From Catonia carolina (Eukaryota > Arthropoda > Insecta > Hemiptera > Achilidae), in NCBI GenBank assembly GCA_035578175.1, contig JAQMRL010000003.1:98005969-98069968 (forward strand): a DNA stretch of 64,000 bases. The letters are read 5' to 3'. Shown in pieces: positions 11,190 to 24,521 of the stretch (position 1 is the stretch's first letter; each line of letters opens with the position of its first letter). A program made the translations under genes and the position numbers. The notes beneath the pieces are model-generated. The model saw only the letters and a list, made by a program, of their open reading frames with translations. It had not been told where the DNA came from and did no database searches.

Positions 11190-11522
11190 TGGCCAGGAAC
11201 CAAACCTGTGACCTTCTAGTGGTAGGCTATGGAGGTGGCCAAGAGCAGAATGTTGAGAGCAAAATACAAAGGTATTTTCAGAATTCCAGATTTTAAAAAT
11301 TAAGGCACGTATGTTCCAGCGAAGGGAACAACTCAGATACGGCTGTCTAGTGGAGAGTGGGTTATACAATTTTTTTTTTAAATTGAGTGAAGATGCCTAC
11401 ATAAGCCTTCGCTTGTGCATGGATAATGTATACACAGGAAAAAATCCCAGACCTGACCCAACATGAAACCCAGGGTCCTGGCAAAAAAGCCAGTTGCGCT
11501 GACAACTATGCCTATGGACTGG
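11190..11522 (-). repeat. degraded tRNA-SINE fragments (family 3)
   Basis: Two pieces (about 11190-11240 and 11445-11522) resemble the family 3 head at 8893-8970: GACCCTGGCCAGGAACC and CCAGACCTGACCCAACATG on the plus strand, with AGTTGCGCT...ACTATGCC. Both are mutated in the promoter boxes. Confidence 0.45.
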
Positions 11523-11577
11523 CCAAAAACTTTTGTGTACCAAAAGTCTTTACAGGCTCTTAAGATAAAAAAACACA

Positions 11578-12215
11578 AATTATCGGTGAAACTATAGTAC
11601 ATGGCATACCGCATTATTTTTAGTGAAATTCGTATTTCTTGATGTGGTAGCACTTTTCACGCGTAAATATTCGCATATTTTACTGGTTATGTGAACATTA
11701 GGTTACCTGCTTTCAACGGTTTACCATCAGCGAAATTATGTAGATCCACAAACAGGAGCAATTGAGAGATCGTGGTTGGACGCAAAAGTAAACATTCTTA
11801 AACACAAAAGAGGCGTTCCGAAAGAATTATTTTAGTCGCCTCTCAACCATATATCATAGAAAATTATCAGAAAAGTAGAACCTGATTTGTTTGTTGCTTT
11901 CCTCAATCACATTCACAGTGTGTACCGAGTGTAGACTGACTAAAAATAACTGGGTGCATCTTTATCGTATTATTAATTTATAGTATTATTTGCTATTGTA
12001 AATTATTGTATGTAATATTATCGTAATAATTAAAAAAGTATATTTTTATACTTATCGTATGTAAATTGTCCTTTTTTCTTAATATCACATAACCTATAAA
12101 ATATGTGAATATTTTCGCACCAAATGTGCTAGTGGACAGTGCTGTCACATCAAGAAATACAAATTTCACTAAACATAATGCGGTAGGCCACGAACTATAG
12201 TAGCACCAAATTATT
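11578..12215. mobile_element. fold-back repeat with about 130-bp arms
   Basis: Left arm about 11578-11705 and right arm about 12080-12215 are diverged inverted copies (shared CCGCATTAT, TTTAGTGAAATT, GTATTTCTTGATGTG, ATATTC.CATATTTTA). The spacer of about 370 bases is AT-rich and noncoding. Confidence 0.55.
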
Positions 12216-12417
12216 AGTATTCTTATTTTAGAGCTTTGAACCACCATGAAAATTAGTTACCGAATATCCTATATTTACTTTCAAATTCTTTACTCAGAAT
12301 GTACTCATTAATGCTACCAGTTTTAATTTATTAGGTGACTTACTAATACCATTGTAATTCAGTAAAAACATCAAAAGAGTCGAAACAAAGTGTATTGCAT
12401 TCAATGGAAATTAATTT

Positions 12418-12900
12418 CTTTTTTTCATGTCAATTTTTGAAATCACGTTCTGACCAGATCTACACATTCTCAGACCCCCTCAACCCAAAAAAAACATGTT
12501 TTTAGCAATTAATCTGTGTGTGTGTATGTTTGAACAGAATATCTCAAGAACGGAACATTGTACAAACTTGAAACTTTAGTTAGACACCACAACCGTACCC
12601 GACACAAAATTTTCATCAAAATCGGTCAACTGGAAGTAGTAGTTTATTCGTGTCATTTTCCACTTTTTGAGATTTTCTTAAAAACGGGTCCTACAATTTT
12701 TTTAAAAACGCCTCGTTTACTAAATTTTTTATGCTTTACAAGATAGGGTGCATGTCAAGTCTGCTGAAATTCTTGGAGAGGCTGTTTTTAAGTAAAAAAC
12801 GTGATTTTTTTTTAAAATTGCGGCTTTAATATGCATTTTAGCGCAAAAATATATATAATAAAAGTTGTAGAGAATATAAAATCCTACAACTTTTATTCTT
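12418..12900 (+). repeat. helentron-like repeat, partial copy
   Basis: Carries the conserved 5' half of the family (CTACACATTCTCAGACCCCCT, a short (GT) tract, AATATCTCAAGAACGGAAC, ATCAAAATCGGTCAACTGGAA, ATAAAAGTTGTAG). Both the terminal ACTTTCTCTTGCC and the 3' hairpin end are missing. Confidence 0.6.
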
Positions 12901-13067
12901 TCTGTGATCTGTTTTCTACTACTCTGCAATCTTTTCACCTTTGTGCATAGGTTTTTAACACACTTCTTGTACCAGAACATAAATTACATAACTGAATATT
13001 TTTTTAAATTTTATTGTCTCCAAAAGGACAATAACAATAATTAACATTGCAGTTCAAAAGTATTTAC

Positions 13068-13241
13068 TTCTTTTTGGTTTAACGCCCGACTGTTCTGCAA
13101 TTAAACTGTCTGCTAATGCAGATGGTGAAGGATGAAATGATTTTTTGTAACGTATGAAAATATGCTGTGCCTGAATGGGATTCGAACCCAATACTGCATG
13201 ATGAGAGTCAAGCACGTTACCAACGACGCCAATGCAGCCGG
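13068..13241 (-). mobile_element. tRNA-headed SINE (family 2)
   Basis: Minus-strand copy of the 8481-8638 SINE, with B box GGTTCGAATCCC mutated to GGGTTCGAATCCCATT. The borders are fixed by an exact 13-bp target duplication CAAAAGTATTTAC at 13055-13067 and 13242-13254. Confidence 0.8.
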
Positions 13242-13254
13242 CAAAAGTATTTAC

Positions 13255-13736
13255 AACTTTTAAAAAAACTATTTCTTCGCAAGAAGACACTACTATATTC
13301 AATCTTCCAATAGAAAAAAAGCAAAATTTAATTGAAGGGGTAGTGATGGAATTACTAAAATTAATTGTACCTATGATTTAATCAATGCTTTACAGAGTGC
13401 AATAAGGTATTTTTGGGTTCCAATGGAAATAAATTTGTTACTAATAAATCTTTATTAATCAGTCTCAAATATAATATAAACATATTAACAAACATTTACA
13501 CATATATATACAGTTAAATTGTATTCAAAAAATTACATTAATACAAAAATACACTACTTACAGCCTGAATTCTAACAAATACTTAATCTAGAATATTTTA
13601 TCTAGTTTTTGTTGTTACAATCTATAATGTTGCTTATTTTTAAATTTTACAAAGTTTGATATTACGTTTCTTGTAAGATAACTTAACTTCTGTTCACTAC
13701 AACATCTACAGCCAAAGAATTTCATATTAATACTAA
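13255..13736. other. no feature seen
   Basis: AT-rich sequence between a SINE and the TTAA element; nothing identifiable. Confidence 0.6.
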
Positions 13737-14234
13737 TTAACACGTTGACTGCCACACTAAATTTTGTGACACTTACAGCTGGGCCATTGTACTTTTTTTA
13801 TTTTTTCACATTTTATTCATTTTTCTTCTTATTTTACTTAAGTTGTTTAATAACAACTATTTGTTTTTTTGTAAAATAAAGTTGTGACAGGGGATCATGT
13901 TCCGGTGGCGGAAAAGATTCTTAAAGGCAAACAACCTCGTTCGTTTGGAAGGCTTTGGAATCGACGCCCGTGCTCCACGTTGCTGTCCCTGGACGAGATC
14001 TGGTCCACAATCCAGTGGTTTGGATCTTACTGAAGTGGAACCCTCTGAGGCTTACAACCCCAGTTGTACAAACTGTCAGACTTTGGTCCGGCCCACCAGA
14101 AACATATCTCAGTGTTTCAAAACTGAAAAGCGATGGCAATTTTTCTAAAAAATAGAACTACCCCAGGTGGATGATCCACCAGCGCTAGAAATAGCGCTGT
14201 CAGCAAGCCTTCGGATTCTGGGGAGCTTGCAACC

Positions 14235-16094
14235 ATGCTTGCACACAAGGAAGAGTCGGAGCTTTCTGGATCGCACAAACTCAAACACAAGGACTTCAAT
14301 TATTTTGCAACCTTCAATGTCAATTCACTTCTCAAAGTTGGAAAATTAAAACATCTAACAGACATACTAACAAAGCACAATATTCTAATTGCAGCCCTCC
14401 AAGAAACCCGGTTCACAGACAGCGAACCATTTGAGTCACAAGGATACAGAATTCTAAAGTCAAAAACGGAAAAAAGAATTATGAAAGGCAGAGTCCCACA
14501 CCTCGGAGTGGGGTTCATGATCAACACCAGAATTTTGAACTCGATCATTGATTTTAATCCAATCTCCAACAGGCTCGTCAGTCTCTCGATCAAGTGCGCA
14601 AACCGAGCATACACGTTAGTAAATGCACATGCCCTAATCAATGAAGACAACAACAGAGACCCAGAGAAGACAGACCTATTCTGGGATAAATTAGATGAAA
14701 CTCTAGCAAAGATCCCCAAGAATCACACTATAATTCTGATGGGTGACTTCAATGCGCAGATTGGAAAGGAGAGAAGATACCGTAAAATAGTAGGAGACTA
14801 TCCAGCTCACAAGAGGACAAATCGAAATGGAGAGCGGCTTATCGAATTGTGTGGTGAGAACAACCTCGTACTCAAGTCGACCTTCTTCAAGCATCTGCCA
14901 GGAAAACAGAAAACATGGACCTCTCCGAACCCAATGCTAGGTGAATTTCAACTTGATCATGTCGCAGTTTCAGTCAAAGCGTCAAAAGAAGTCATGAACG
15001 TCAAGGTATTAAGAGGAGAAAATCTTGACTCAGATCATTATCTCTCCAAAATCAAATTGAAATTCAGACCAAGAAACACGCGAAAAACAACAACTCAGAG
15101 GAAAGTGAGATCAGATTTAGAAAAACTGAAGACATCAAAGTCGGAATTTCAAAAAGAAATCGTGGGAGTCGAAGGCCTAAAAGAACTTGAAGAGAGAATG
15201 GTTGCAGCAGCAAGTAGGATAGCTCCACAGAGAAGAAGACCGAGACATGTCTGGTGGAACATGAAATGCGACAAGGCGATTGAGACAAGACAAAGAGCAT
15301 GGCAAGTATGGAAATCACACCAAACAAAAGAAAAATTTGAAACATTCATTCAAACTAGAAAAGAAATGGCCAAAACTATCAGGAAGGTCAAGAGGGATCA
15401 CATGAAGAAAGACCTAGCGTCAATTGAATCTGACTTCAAGAAAAACAACACCCGTGACTTTTACCGGAACTTCAAAAAGACCGTGACCAGATTCACATCA
15501 CCTAGTCTCAACTTTCGGAATCCAAGTACAGGAACACTGGCCCACAGTGATGAGGAAAACTGCAAAATCCTGGCGGACTACTTTAACAACCTGCTCAACT
15601 GCGCAGGCCCGACTGAAACCTTCGAATTTCGAACCAACACAGTAAACCCAGACTCGGAACCACCGAACCTCGAAGAAGTCAAAGAAATCATCAAATCCCT
15701 TAAGAATAACAAAGCACCAGGTGAAGATGGGATCATTGCAGAATACTGGAAACTTCTGGAGGACCATCAGCTCGGACTTCTAGTTAAAACTTTGCAGAAG
15801 GTGTGGGAGACCGAAGAAATCCCAGAAGAATGGACATCGGCACTCATCCACCCTCTACACAAAAAAGGGGAAAAGACCGACACTAACAACTATAGAGGAA
15901 TTTCACTATTGCCGGTCACATATAAAATCTTCTCGAAGGCCCTACTGACAAGAGCAGATGATCAACTCAACGTGCAGCTCGGTGAATACCAAGCGGGCTT
16001 CAGGAAATCTCGGTCATGCCCCGAACAAATCCGGAACCTCAAACATGTCATCGAACACTGCAGAGTCCGACAAAAGCCACTGACTATCATATTT
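14235..16094 (+). pseudogene. RTE endonuclease-reverse transcriptase, N-terminal part
   Basis: One open frame from ATG 14235, about 620 residues before the insertion breakpoint; the frame then runs into the inserted DNA and stops at 16157. Residues about 20-270 are an APE-type endonuclease: NVNSLLKVGK, LQETR, GDFNAQIG (about 168-175) and SDHY (about 266). Residues about 480-620 are the start of the reverse transcriptase: NNKAPGEDGI (about 491), NNYRGISLLPVTYKIFSK (about 551), and GEYQAGFRKSRSC. The enzyme would nick genomic DNA and prime reverse transcription of its own RNA. The frame is intact up to the breakpoint, implying recent activity, but the catalytic YADD box lies beyond the insertion. 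Confidence 0.9.
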
Positions 16095-16722
16095 GTTGAA
16101 GTAGGTGGAAAAGGGGTGGTAGTCGCTCAAAAGGGGTTTGGTTTTGTTTTGTTTTAGTTTTCTTTGGTTAGTTTTAGGTGGTTGTAGTTTTCTGTGGTTA
16201 GTTTGGGTTGGGTGTTATTGGTTAGATTTGTTTGGTGGTTTGGATTGTGTTGTAGATTATGTTTTTTTTATTTGTTTGTTTGGATTTGTTTGTTTTTTTT
16301 CCCACTAATAAGTACCTGTAGTCCTATTATATATATATTTTTCTCGTTTAAATATAAAATCATGCAGTTAAGGGTTTAAAATATAAATTTGTACACGCTA
16401 ATTTTTTTTTAACAAATAATTTAAATTTTTTCTTAATAATTATATCCTGGATCCTTCATTTTTTTAGAATAGGTGATAAATTAAACAAATCAATTTAGTT
16501 TAGAAGAGAAATAAGCAATGGTTTTATTTATGATACAAAAATTTACACCTCGCTTTTGAAAGGTGTAAATACGTTTGGCAAACAATCATGTTTAAAATAT
16601 TAACGACATTTGATAAAAGTTATTTTGATTTTTTTTGTACAATTTATTTCAGCAACAACTCTAATATTTCAATAATAAAATCAATATCTAAAGAGACTTA
16701 CAAACTTGTTAGTGAATTACTA

Positions 16723-17475
16723 CAGGGTGATTTTTTTTTTTTTAGTCCTGTTACCCAATTGTTAATGTCTGGTAATTTTTTTTCTAAGAAAGGGATATTT
16801 TGTTTTGTGACACAAAATTGGTAACCCTACTCAACCGTTATAGATACGACAGTTTGAGTTGATTCTCCTTGAGTTGCGTAAAATTTTTTTGTGCTGTTTC
16901 CAGTTGTGTTACAAACAGAATGTCTTTTACCCTAGAACAACGAAGATAAAAAAAAATTTTTTTTTGGTGTTCCTCCACTCTATTCTAGTCAATTTCTAGG
17001 CTAACTAACTGATTTTTTTTAGAGGCTGGTATTGTTTGCAGCAGAAAACGTAGTGGTCGACCAACTCTCTTGACAAATTACGTTAAGAGAATGTGAAAAC
17101 AAGATTGCTCAATTCTCCATGGAAAAGTTTACAAAAACTTTCCTCGCATGTTGATTTGTCATGTTCGAGTGCTCAGAAAGCTGTTAAAAAAAAAAAATTA
17201 AAATTGTATCCGTATCACATACGATTAGTTCTAGAGCTTCTGCCTCCAGATTTAAACAAGAGATTGTTTTAGGATATAAGACATTCTGTTCGTAGCACGA
17301 CCGGAAATGGCACAAAATTTTACACAGCTCAAGGAGAATCAACTCACACTGCCATATCCATACTGGTTGAGTAGGGCTACCAACTTTGTGTCACAAAACA
17401 AAATATCCCTTTCTTAGAAAAAAACAATTACCAGACATTAACATTTGGGTATCAGGACTAAAAAAAATCACCCTG
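16723..17475 (+). mobile_element. decayed Tc1/mariner-like DUF4817 element (copy 2)
   Basis: Ends CAGGGTGATT and AATCACCCTG with TA on each side; closely matches 7411-8190 along its length but lacks part of the transposase remnant after the MSFTLEQR start (around 16945-16960) and has longer A/T runs. The inverted repeat continues 18 bases beyond the element on both sides (16705-16722 against 17476-17493). Confidence 0.7.
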
Positions 17476-17649
17476 TAGTAATTCACTAACAAGCAACCTA
17501 CATGGAGTCTTCAAATCCAGCTCTCCCCATTGTATTTGCATATATAAATTATTTGAATTGAATCATCGTCATCGGGGTACTGTAACACAAACAAAAATTT
17601 ATAATAATAAAATAATTTCATCATAAATGAAAGACATAAAATAGATATA

Positions 17650-17735
17650 CTTTTTTTACTTTCTCTTGCCTATATGAATATATAAGAAGGAAAGTATTGT
17701 TTTCATGTCGATTTTTTTCGAAATCGAATAAATAT
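17650..17735 (+). repeat. helentron-like repeat, 5' terminal fragment
   Basis: ACTTTCTCTTGCCTATATG followed by the conserved AAAGTATTGTTTTCATGTCG: only the first 85 bases or so of the family, inside the insertion that splits the RTE. Confidence 0.6.
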
Positions 17736-18176
17736 CGACTAAGCCACAAAATATTTTTTTTTTGTTGAACTGTAGAAAATGAATGTAAATCTATTTAGGT
17801 CTAGAGAATTTTGTGGATCAAGACATTCATATTTTATGTTTTATTTTGAGTTTTATAAAAATCAGACCTTACATCAAGGTAAGAACACAAAAGAGATTTT
17901 TTTCATAGAAAGAGATTACTGATATTTCTCACCTTATGAAACCAAGGGGTTGCATTTACTGATTGAATCCTCTTCTGCTTAATTAAGTTAATGAATATCT
18001 CTAAATCAGTCTAACCCCGTGATTATATCTTTTGCAAATTATTAGCATCGTTGTAAAAATTTAGAGCTAGGTGAGAGTAAGGCGTATGTCTTAGGTTTGT
18101 ATATCAAATGAGTATTATGTAGAAATTTATATAATAATTACCTCATTTCTTAATGTTTCCAGAGATGAAAGTTCAG

Positions 18177-19148
18177 GCATATTTAGCTTCAAAAAGGCTT
18201 ACGACTCCATAGACAGGGAATCACTACTCAGGATACTAGAGGAATTCGGACTAGACAACAAAACGAGAAAACTTTTCGCGAAGACTATCAACAATACGCA
18301 GTCCAAAGTCAAGTTCAGAACTTGTATCTCCGAGAGGGAGATGGACTCTCCCCACTGATGTTCAATTGTGCTCTCGAGAAGGTCATCAGAGAATGGAGGA
18401 AAACGGCACCAAGAGGAGTCAAACTCGGAAGAGAACTTGAGATCAACTGCTTCGCCTTTGATGACCTTTGAGGATGACCAGGTTCAAATACCTTGGCGAA
18501 TGGATTGAACCAAACAACAATGAAAAATATGCAATAGAAAACCGAGCCAACAAGTTTGAAGTAGCGTGCAGACTGACGTCTCAGATATATAATAAAAAAT
18601 CCATCTCCAAAAATGCAAAAATAAGACATTATCATACAGTGATTCGACCGGAAGTTCTCTACGCATCAGAATGCCTCGCACTTAGACAGAAGGCCCTATT
18701 AGAAAAACTAATCCGTAAAGAAAGAAGGATCATCCGCAAGATTTTAGGGCCCAAATACAAAGAAGGAGAATATAGACTCCGCAGCAATGAAGAAGTCTAC
18801 CAACACACAGAAAAAATCACATCCATCATGAAGAAACGAAGAATTGCTTTCTACGCACACACAGTAAGAATGAACGAACATAGGCTCTCAAAACAAATCC
18901 TGAACTACAAAGAAAAATTGAAAAATCCCGATGGATGGCTCAAAGAGATAAAAACAGACTGCAATAAACTCCAGATAACGGAGACGGACATCATACAAAG
19001 AACACCTCTCAGACATAAACTCAAACTAGTGCTCCAGGAAGAGGACAGTAAAAGATCAAGACCTAAATGGTCGGAAGAACGAAAACGTGACTTTTCCAAG
19101 AAAATGAAAGAATACTGGGCGAAGAGGAAAGCACAGAAGAAAAACTGA
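18177..19148 (+). pseudogene. RTE reverse transcriptase, C-terminal part
   Basis: Resumes the frame interrupted at 16094 with FKKAYDSIDRESLLRILEEF, then the GDGLSPLMFN motif (about 18338). The catalytic motif appears as CFAFDDL, one residue short of the usual FADD, followed at once by a stop (18471). The segment between the active site and FKYLGEWIEP is deleted. From 18468 a 226-codon frame gives the RTE C-terminal domain (TVIRPEVLYASECL, RKERRIIRKILGPKYK, RPKWSEERKRDFSKK). Dead copy. Confidence 0.85.
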
Positions 19149-19304
19149 GAAATCGCGGTCCTTTGTAGGCCATAACGTAAATAATAATATTAATAATAAA
19201 GTTGTGACAAACTTTTGGGTCACAATAAAAAATGTAATAAACAACTGGGTTAAGTTACAAAGTTATAGACTATTTCAATCAACCAAAATAAGTAAAATAA
19301 TAAT

Positions 19305-19665
19305 CTTCTCTTCTTAAGCGAGGTCTCTTACAGCATCATCAGGCCGTTTCTCGCATCTCAACCTCCATTTGCCCCTATCCAGTGTATCTTCAGGAGCCAG
19401 TTGCCTCAAATTCATGGCGTTTTGAATGTCTTGCTCCCATTTTCTAGGAGGGCGCCCCCGTTTTCTCCTTTCTTGAGGTGTCCATTCCATTATGAACTTG
19501 GGCCATCTAGCTTCTGACATTCTTTTTACATGTCCATACCATAACAGTTGGCGACTTTCTATTGCTTCAACAACTGACTCCTGTTGATTCATTCTTCTTA
19601 TTTCTTCATTTCTGATGTGCCCTATCCTAGATACCCTGCAGCTGCGTCTCAGGAAGTCCATTTCC
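19305..19665 (-). mobile_element. LINE 3' fragment (RTE-like C-terminal domain)
   Basis: Exact 16-bp target duplication TAAGTAAAATAATAAT at 19289-19304 and 19666-19681. The minus strand holds a 115-codon open frame (19314-19661): GHIRNEEIRRM, LLWYGHVKRM, RGRPPRKWEQDI, the usual LINE endonuclease-RT C-terminal tail. It ends in AAGAAGAGAAG. Severely 5'-truncated insertion into the TTAA element. Confidence 0.8.
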
Positions 19666-20032
19666 TAAGTAAAATAATAATAAAATTTAAAATAACAGCA
19701 GAATTCTAGTACAGAACAACAAGAAAAACTACCTGTATATGCAATATCCTATTATTTAAAAAAGGCCAACTGTTTGAACAGTCTTAATTGTACAATGTCA
19801 CTCTCTGAAGCCATAGCTTTTGAAACCACAATACACGGCTTAAAAATAAGTTATGTAATGTGACTCATTTTTGATGCACGTGGCCCATTTTCAAAGACAA
19901 GTGTGACACATATTTGGGTCACATAGCAGTCAACGTGTTAAACCATAACACAATCTCAAGAGCGTCGTTTAATTTTCTGGGTATAAGAATTATTACAAGA
20001 TAGTTACCCAACAGAAACAGAAAATTAAAAAA

Positions 20033-20540
20033 AAAAAATCTGGTGTAAAACACTCACATGACTTTCTCTTCCCAATGTAAATAATTTTTACTTACATTTA
20101 CATTTTTAACTGAAATACATTATAAATACGAGTACAAACCAAAACAGTAAAAAATCACATTTATGGTTTCCTCTTATCTAAGAGTAAACAACAATTATAA
20201 ATTAACTTAATTATAGTTACTTGATGAATAATTATGTTAAACTACGTGATTCAAAATGAAACTAATAGACTAATTAAATGAAATAATTAAATACATAATC
20301 TATACTTAATTATTAATGAACAATGTAAAATGAAAAATCCTAATTTTATTCAAGAGTGAATAACGCAAAATGAAAATCAACCTCTGTTAGACTTTACGGG
20401 AAATCACTAATTGACGCTAAACTTAAGCTCTGTAGAAAAATAAGCTTTAAAAAAAGTTGCAGATATTTTATTTTCTATATCTTTGATTATAAGCTGTTTA
20501 TGAGAAAATCGCAAAAAAGGTGAAAAATCATACAAATAAA
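20033..20540 (-). repeat. helentron-like repeat, partial copy
   Basis: Starts with the 3' hairpin side (ATCTGGTGTAAAACACTCAC, ACTTTCTCTTCCC), then an AT-rich interior and family pieces GAAAATCAACCTC and GAGAAAATCGCAAAAAAGG. The 5' terminal part is missing. Confidence 0.5.
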
Positions 20541-20604
20541 CTACTACTATACTATATCGTATGAACTACTACTATGTACAAAACAAAGAAATAAAATTAA
20601 TTAA

Positions 20605-20745
20605 TTTGTTTGTCATCAGTCTCTCAACTGGTTTGAAGCAGTTCTCCAAGCCGTTCTATCTTGCGTGTTTCGTATCTACATACCTGTAACACCCTACATC
20701 TTTTGTAATTTGCTTTATATATTTAACTATGCCTCCCCCTACCAC
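20605..20745 (-). mobile_element. LINE 3'-end fragment
   Basis: The minus strand reads TKDVGCYRYVDTKHARQNGL and ERLMTNK, the extreme C-terminus of the LINE type also seen at 35836-36235. Only about 45 codons remain. Confidence 0.55.
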
Positions 20746-21029
20746 AACTCGATGTGCGCAAACTATAAAATGTATTAATATTTTACAATACTTTGAAAGC
20801 GGAATCTAATGGTGCAAATAACTTAATTTTAACCAAACGAGGAGATATACATTTCTCAAGTGAGACATCCATCCGTTTGTTAATTTGAAACATGTTCTTG
20901 AGTGACTTTAATTGCAGTTTATTTTGGCAAAATTCACATTTGCACTTTTACTCAACTACGAAAATATAAAGAAGCAACAGATAACTGAAACATTTTACTA
21001 CAAAATTTTTATTTCGATGGTTTCTATTC

Positions 21030-22701
<1,672 letters not shown>

Positions 22702-23029
22702 CTGCAAACAACAAAAGATTTTATTATATTTCATAACAGAAACACTTGTGGTACCGCCAGGCATCACGTATAATTCTTCACTTTGTACCTTCAAGGTGTC
22801 ACACCACCCTGAGAGTAGTGCTACAATTTTACAACAGATGCAATAAAAAAACCAATGGTAAAAACTTTTTACTGACCTGTTACAGCCGCTACATCACTTG
22901 TTTTCACCTTTTTTTTTATACAATCCTACTTCCTATCCAACAAAACAATAAAATGCTAGTAAATTGGTAAACAATCAAGAATATCTTGAAAAATTCGGGA
23001 AACTTATAAAAGAGACTGATAAATAAACC
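22702..23029. other. upstream flank of the zinc-finger gene
   Basis: Should contain the intron before 22701 and possibly a 5' exon of the zinc-finger gene. None could be placed with confidence. Confidence 0.5.
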
Positions 23030-24521
23030 AAAATCATCCCCTAAACTTTTAAATTTAGCCAAAACACTTGCACCATTAAACCCTAGGAAAAACATTAATG
23101 GTAGACAGATGACTGTGATAAAGCAGTCCAAGGTAGACATGAGGCCTGGCTAAAATATCAAAATAAAAGGACGGAGGAGTCGTATAAAAATTTATCAGAA
23201 ATACGAAAAAAGAATTAAAACTCTAAGATACACCATGAGACAATTTAATAACAACATCTTAACAAGAATAGAGCAAGATTTCAAACAATTAAATTGTAGT
23301 TTATTATAAAATTATGAAAGAAAAATTGCAAAGATATGAATTGCCTACTTTATTATTGAGAGATATAAATGGAACAGTTGCTCATAATAATAAAGATAAT
23401 GCGAAAATCCTAGCTAAAACATTCGAAGAATTATTAAATTGTGATTTGCCAGCAGAAATTATTAAACATCGAGACAGATACAAAAACTAAAACTACAGAT
23501 TCTAATATACTCCCACCATCTTAGTTGGAATTTTTAGTTGCAATCAAAGAAATGAAAAATAATAAAGCAAGTGTTGAGGAACACACAACAGCTGCAATAT
23601 GAAACACTCTCAAGCTCTGCATAAGAATCTTACAGAAATTTGGGATAAAGACGAATTACCAGAACATTGGACTAATGTGATTATTCACCCTTTACATAAG
23701 AAAAAAGATAAATCTAATCCTGATACCTACAGAGGGATTTCATTATTGGATTGCACTTACAAAATCTTTCGAGAATTTTATAAAACAAAATCAAAGAACA
23801 ACTTTATCACGAACTTGGAGATTATCATGGAGAAGATGTCCAGATCAAAAAATAACATTAAAATTAATCATGTCACAATACAGGTATAAACAGATGATTA
23901 TAACTTTTATTGACTTTAAAAAAGCTTATGATTGTATCCATAGACCATCTATGCTCAAAATCTTAAAAATCTATAATTCCATTCAAAATTAGTTAATTTA
24001 ATTGCACTAACTGTAACAAATACTCATTCTAAAGTTAAATTTAAAGGGGATTTTCAGAAAGTTTTGAAATTAAAACAGGATTAAGACAAGGGTATGGATT
24101 ATCTCCATTATTTTTTCATTGCACTGTAGAATACACTATGAGACAATAGTACAGTAAAAATCCTAAAAACAACAAAATTGGATGGGAAAGAGAAAATATT
24201 AAACTAAATTGTCTGGGTTTTGCTGACGATCTAGCATTTTTAGCTAAAGATTTAGAAGAGGCTAAAAGAACAAATAACAACTCTAGAACAAATAGCTGGA
24301 AAAAATTGGTTTAAAAATATCTTATGAAAAAACCAAAATGATTGCAATGGATCAAATGTGCATAGACACAGTGGGTCTTAAACACCAAACAGATAGAACT
24401 AGTAAAATCTTTTAATTATCTGGGAGAAATCATAACACAATATTAATGAAAAAGAAGCTTGGGATGAAAAGAACAAAAAATGTATTAGGTCCCAACAAAC
24501 AACAAAAGACACTTTATAACA

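Larger units (their letters stand above)
16095..18176. mobile_element. 2-kb insertion inside the RTE element, type unknown
   Basis: Flanked by CATATTT (16088-16094 and 18177-18183), a possible short target duplication. The first 220 bases are strongly G/T-rich on the plus strand. Further in it carries the DUF4817 element (16723-17475) and a fragment of the helentron-like family (about 17650-17730). No coding sequence of its own is visible. Confidence 0.5.
13890..19194 (+). mobile_element. RTE-type LINE, near full length, with a 2-kb insertion
   Basis: Flanked by an exact 15-bp target duplication AATAAAGTTGTGACA (13875-13889 and 19195-19209). It ends in a short ATAAT-type tail instead of long poly(A), as RTE elements do. 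Removing the 16095-18176 insertion leaves about 3.2 kb, the standard RTE length. A 5' region of about 345 bases precedes the main reading frame. Confidence 0.85.
13741..19937. mobile_element. TTAA-flanked piggyBac-like non-autonomous element, split by LINEs
   Basis: TTAA at 13737-13740 and 19938-19941. Both ends begin CACGTTGACTGC when read inward, followed by a similar TGTGACAC and GGGCCA spacing. Without its two insertions (RTE at 13890-19194 and a LINE 3' end at 19305-19665) it would be only about 0.5 kb with no transposase. TTAA duplication points to the piggyBac group. Confidence 0.65.

Noticed and set aside
14300..15767. Minus-strand frames opposite the RTE gene
   Set aside because: They are shadows of the plus-strand endonuclease-reverse transcriptase, which has clear motifs.
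22702..22794. N-terminal extension of the zinc-finger protein upstream of 22701
   Set aside because: The extra 31 residues would read through a strong acceptor (TTGTTTGCAG) directly before the ATG; an intron is more likely.
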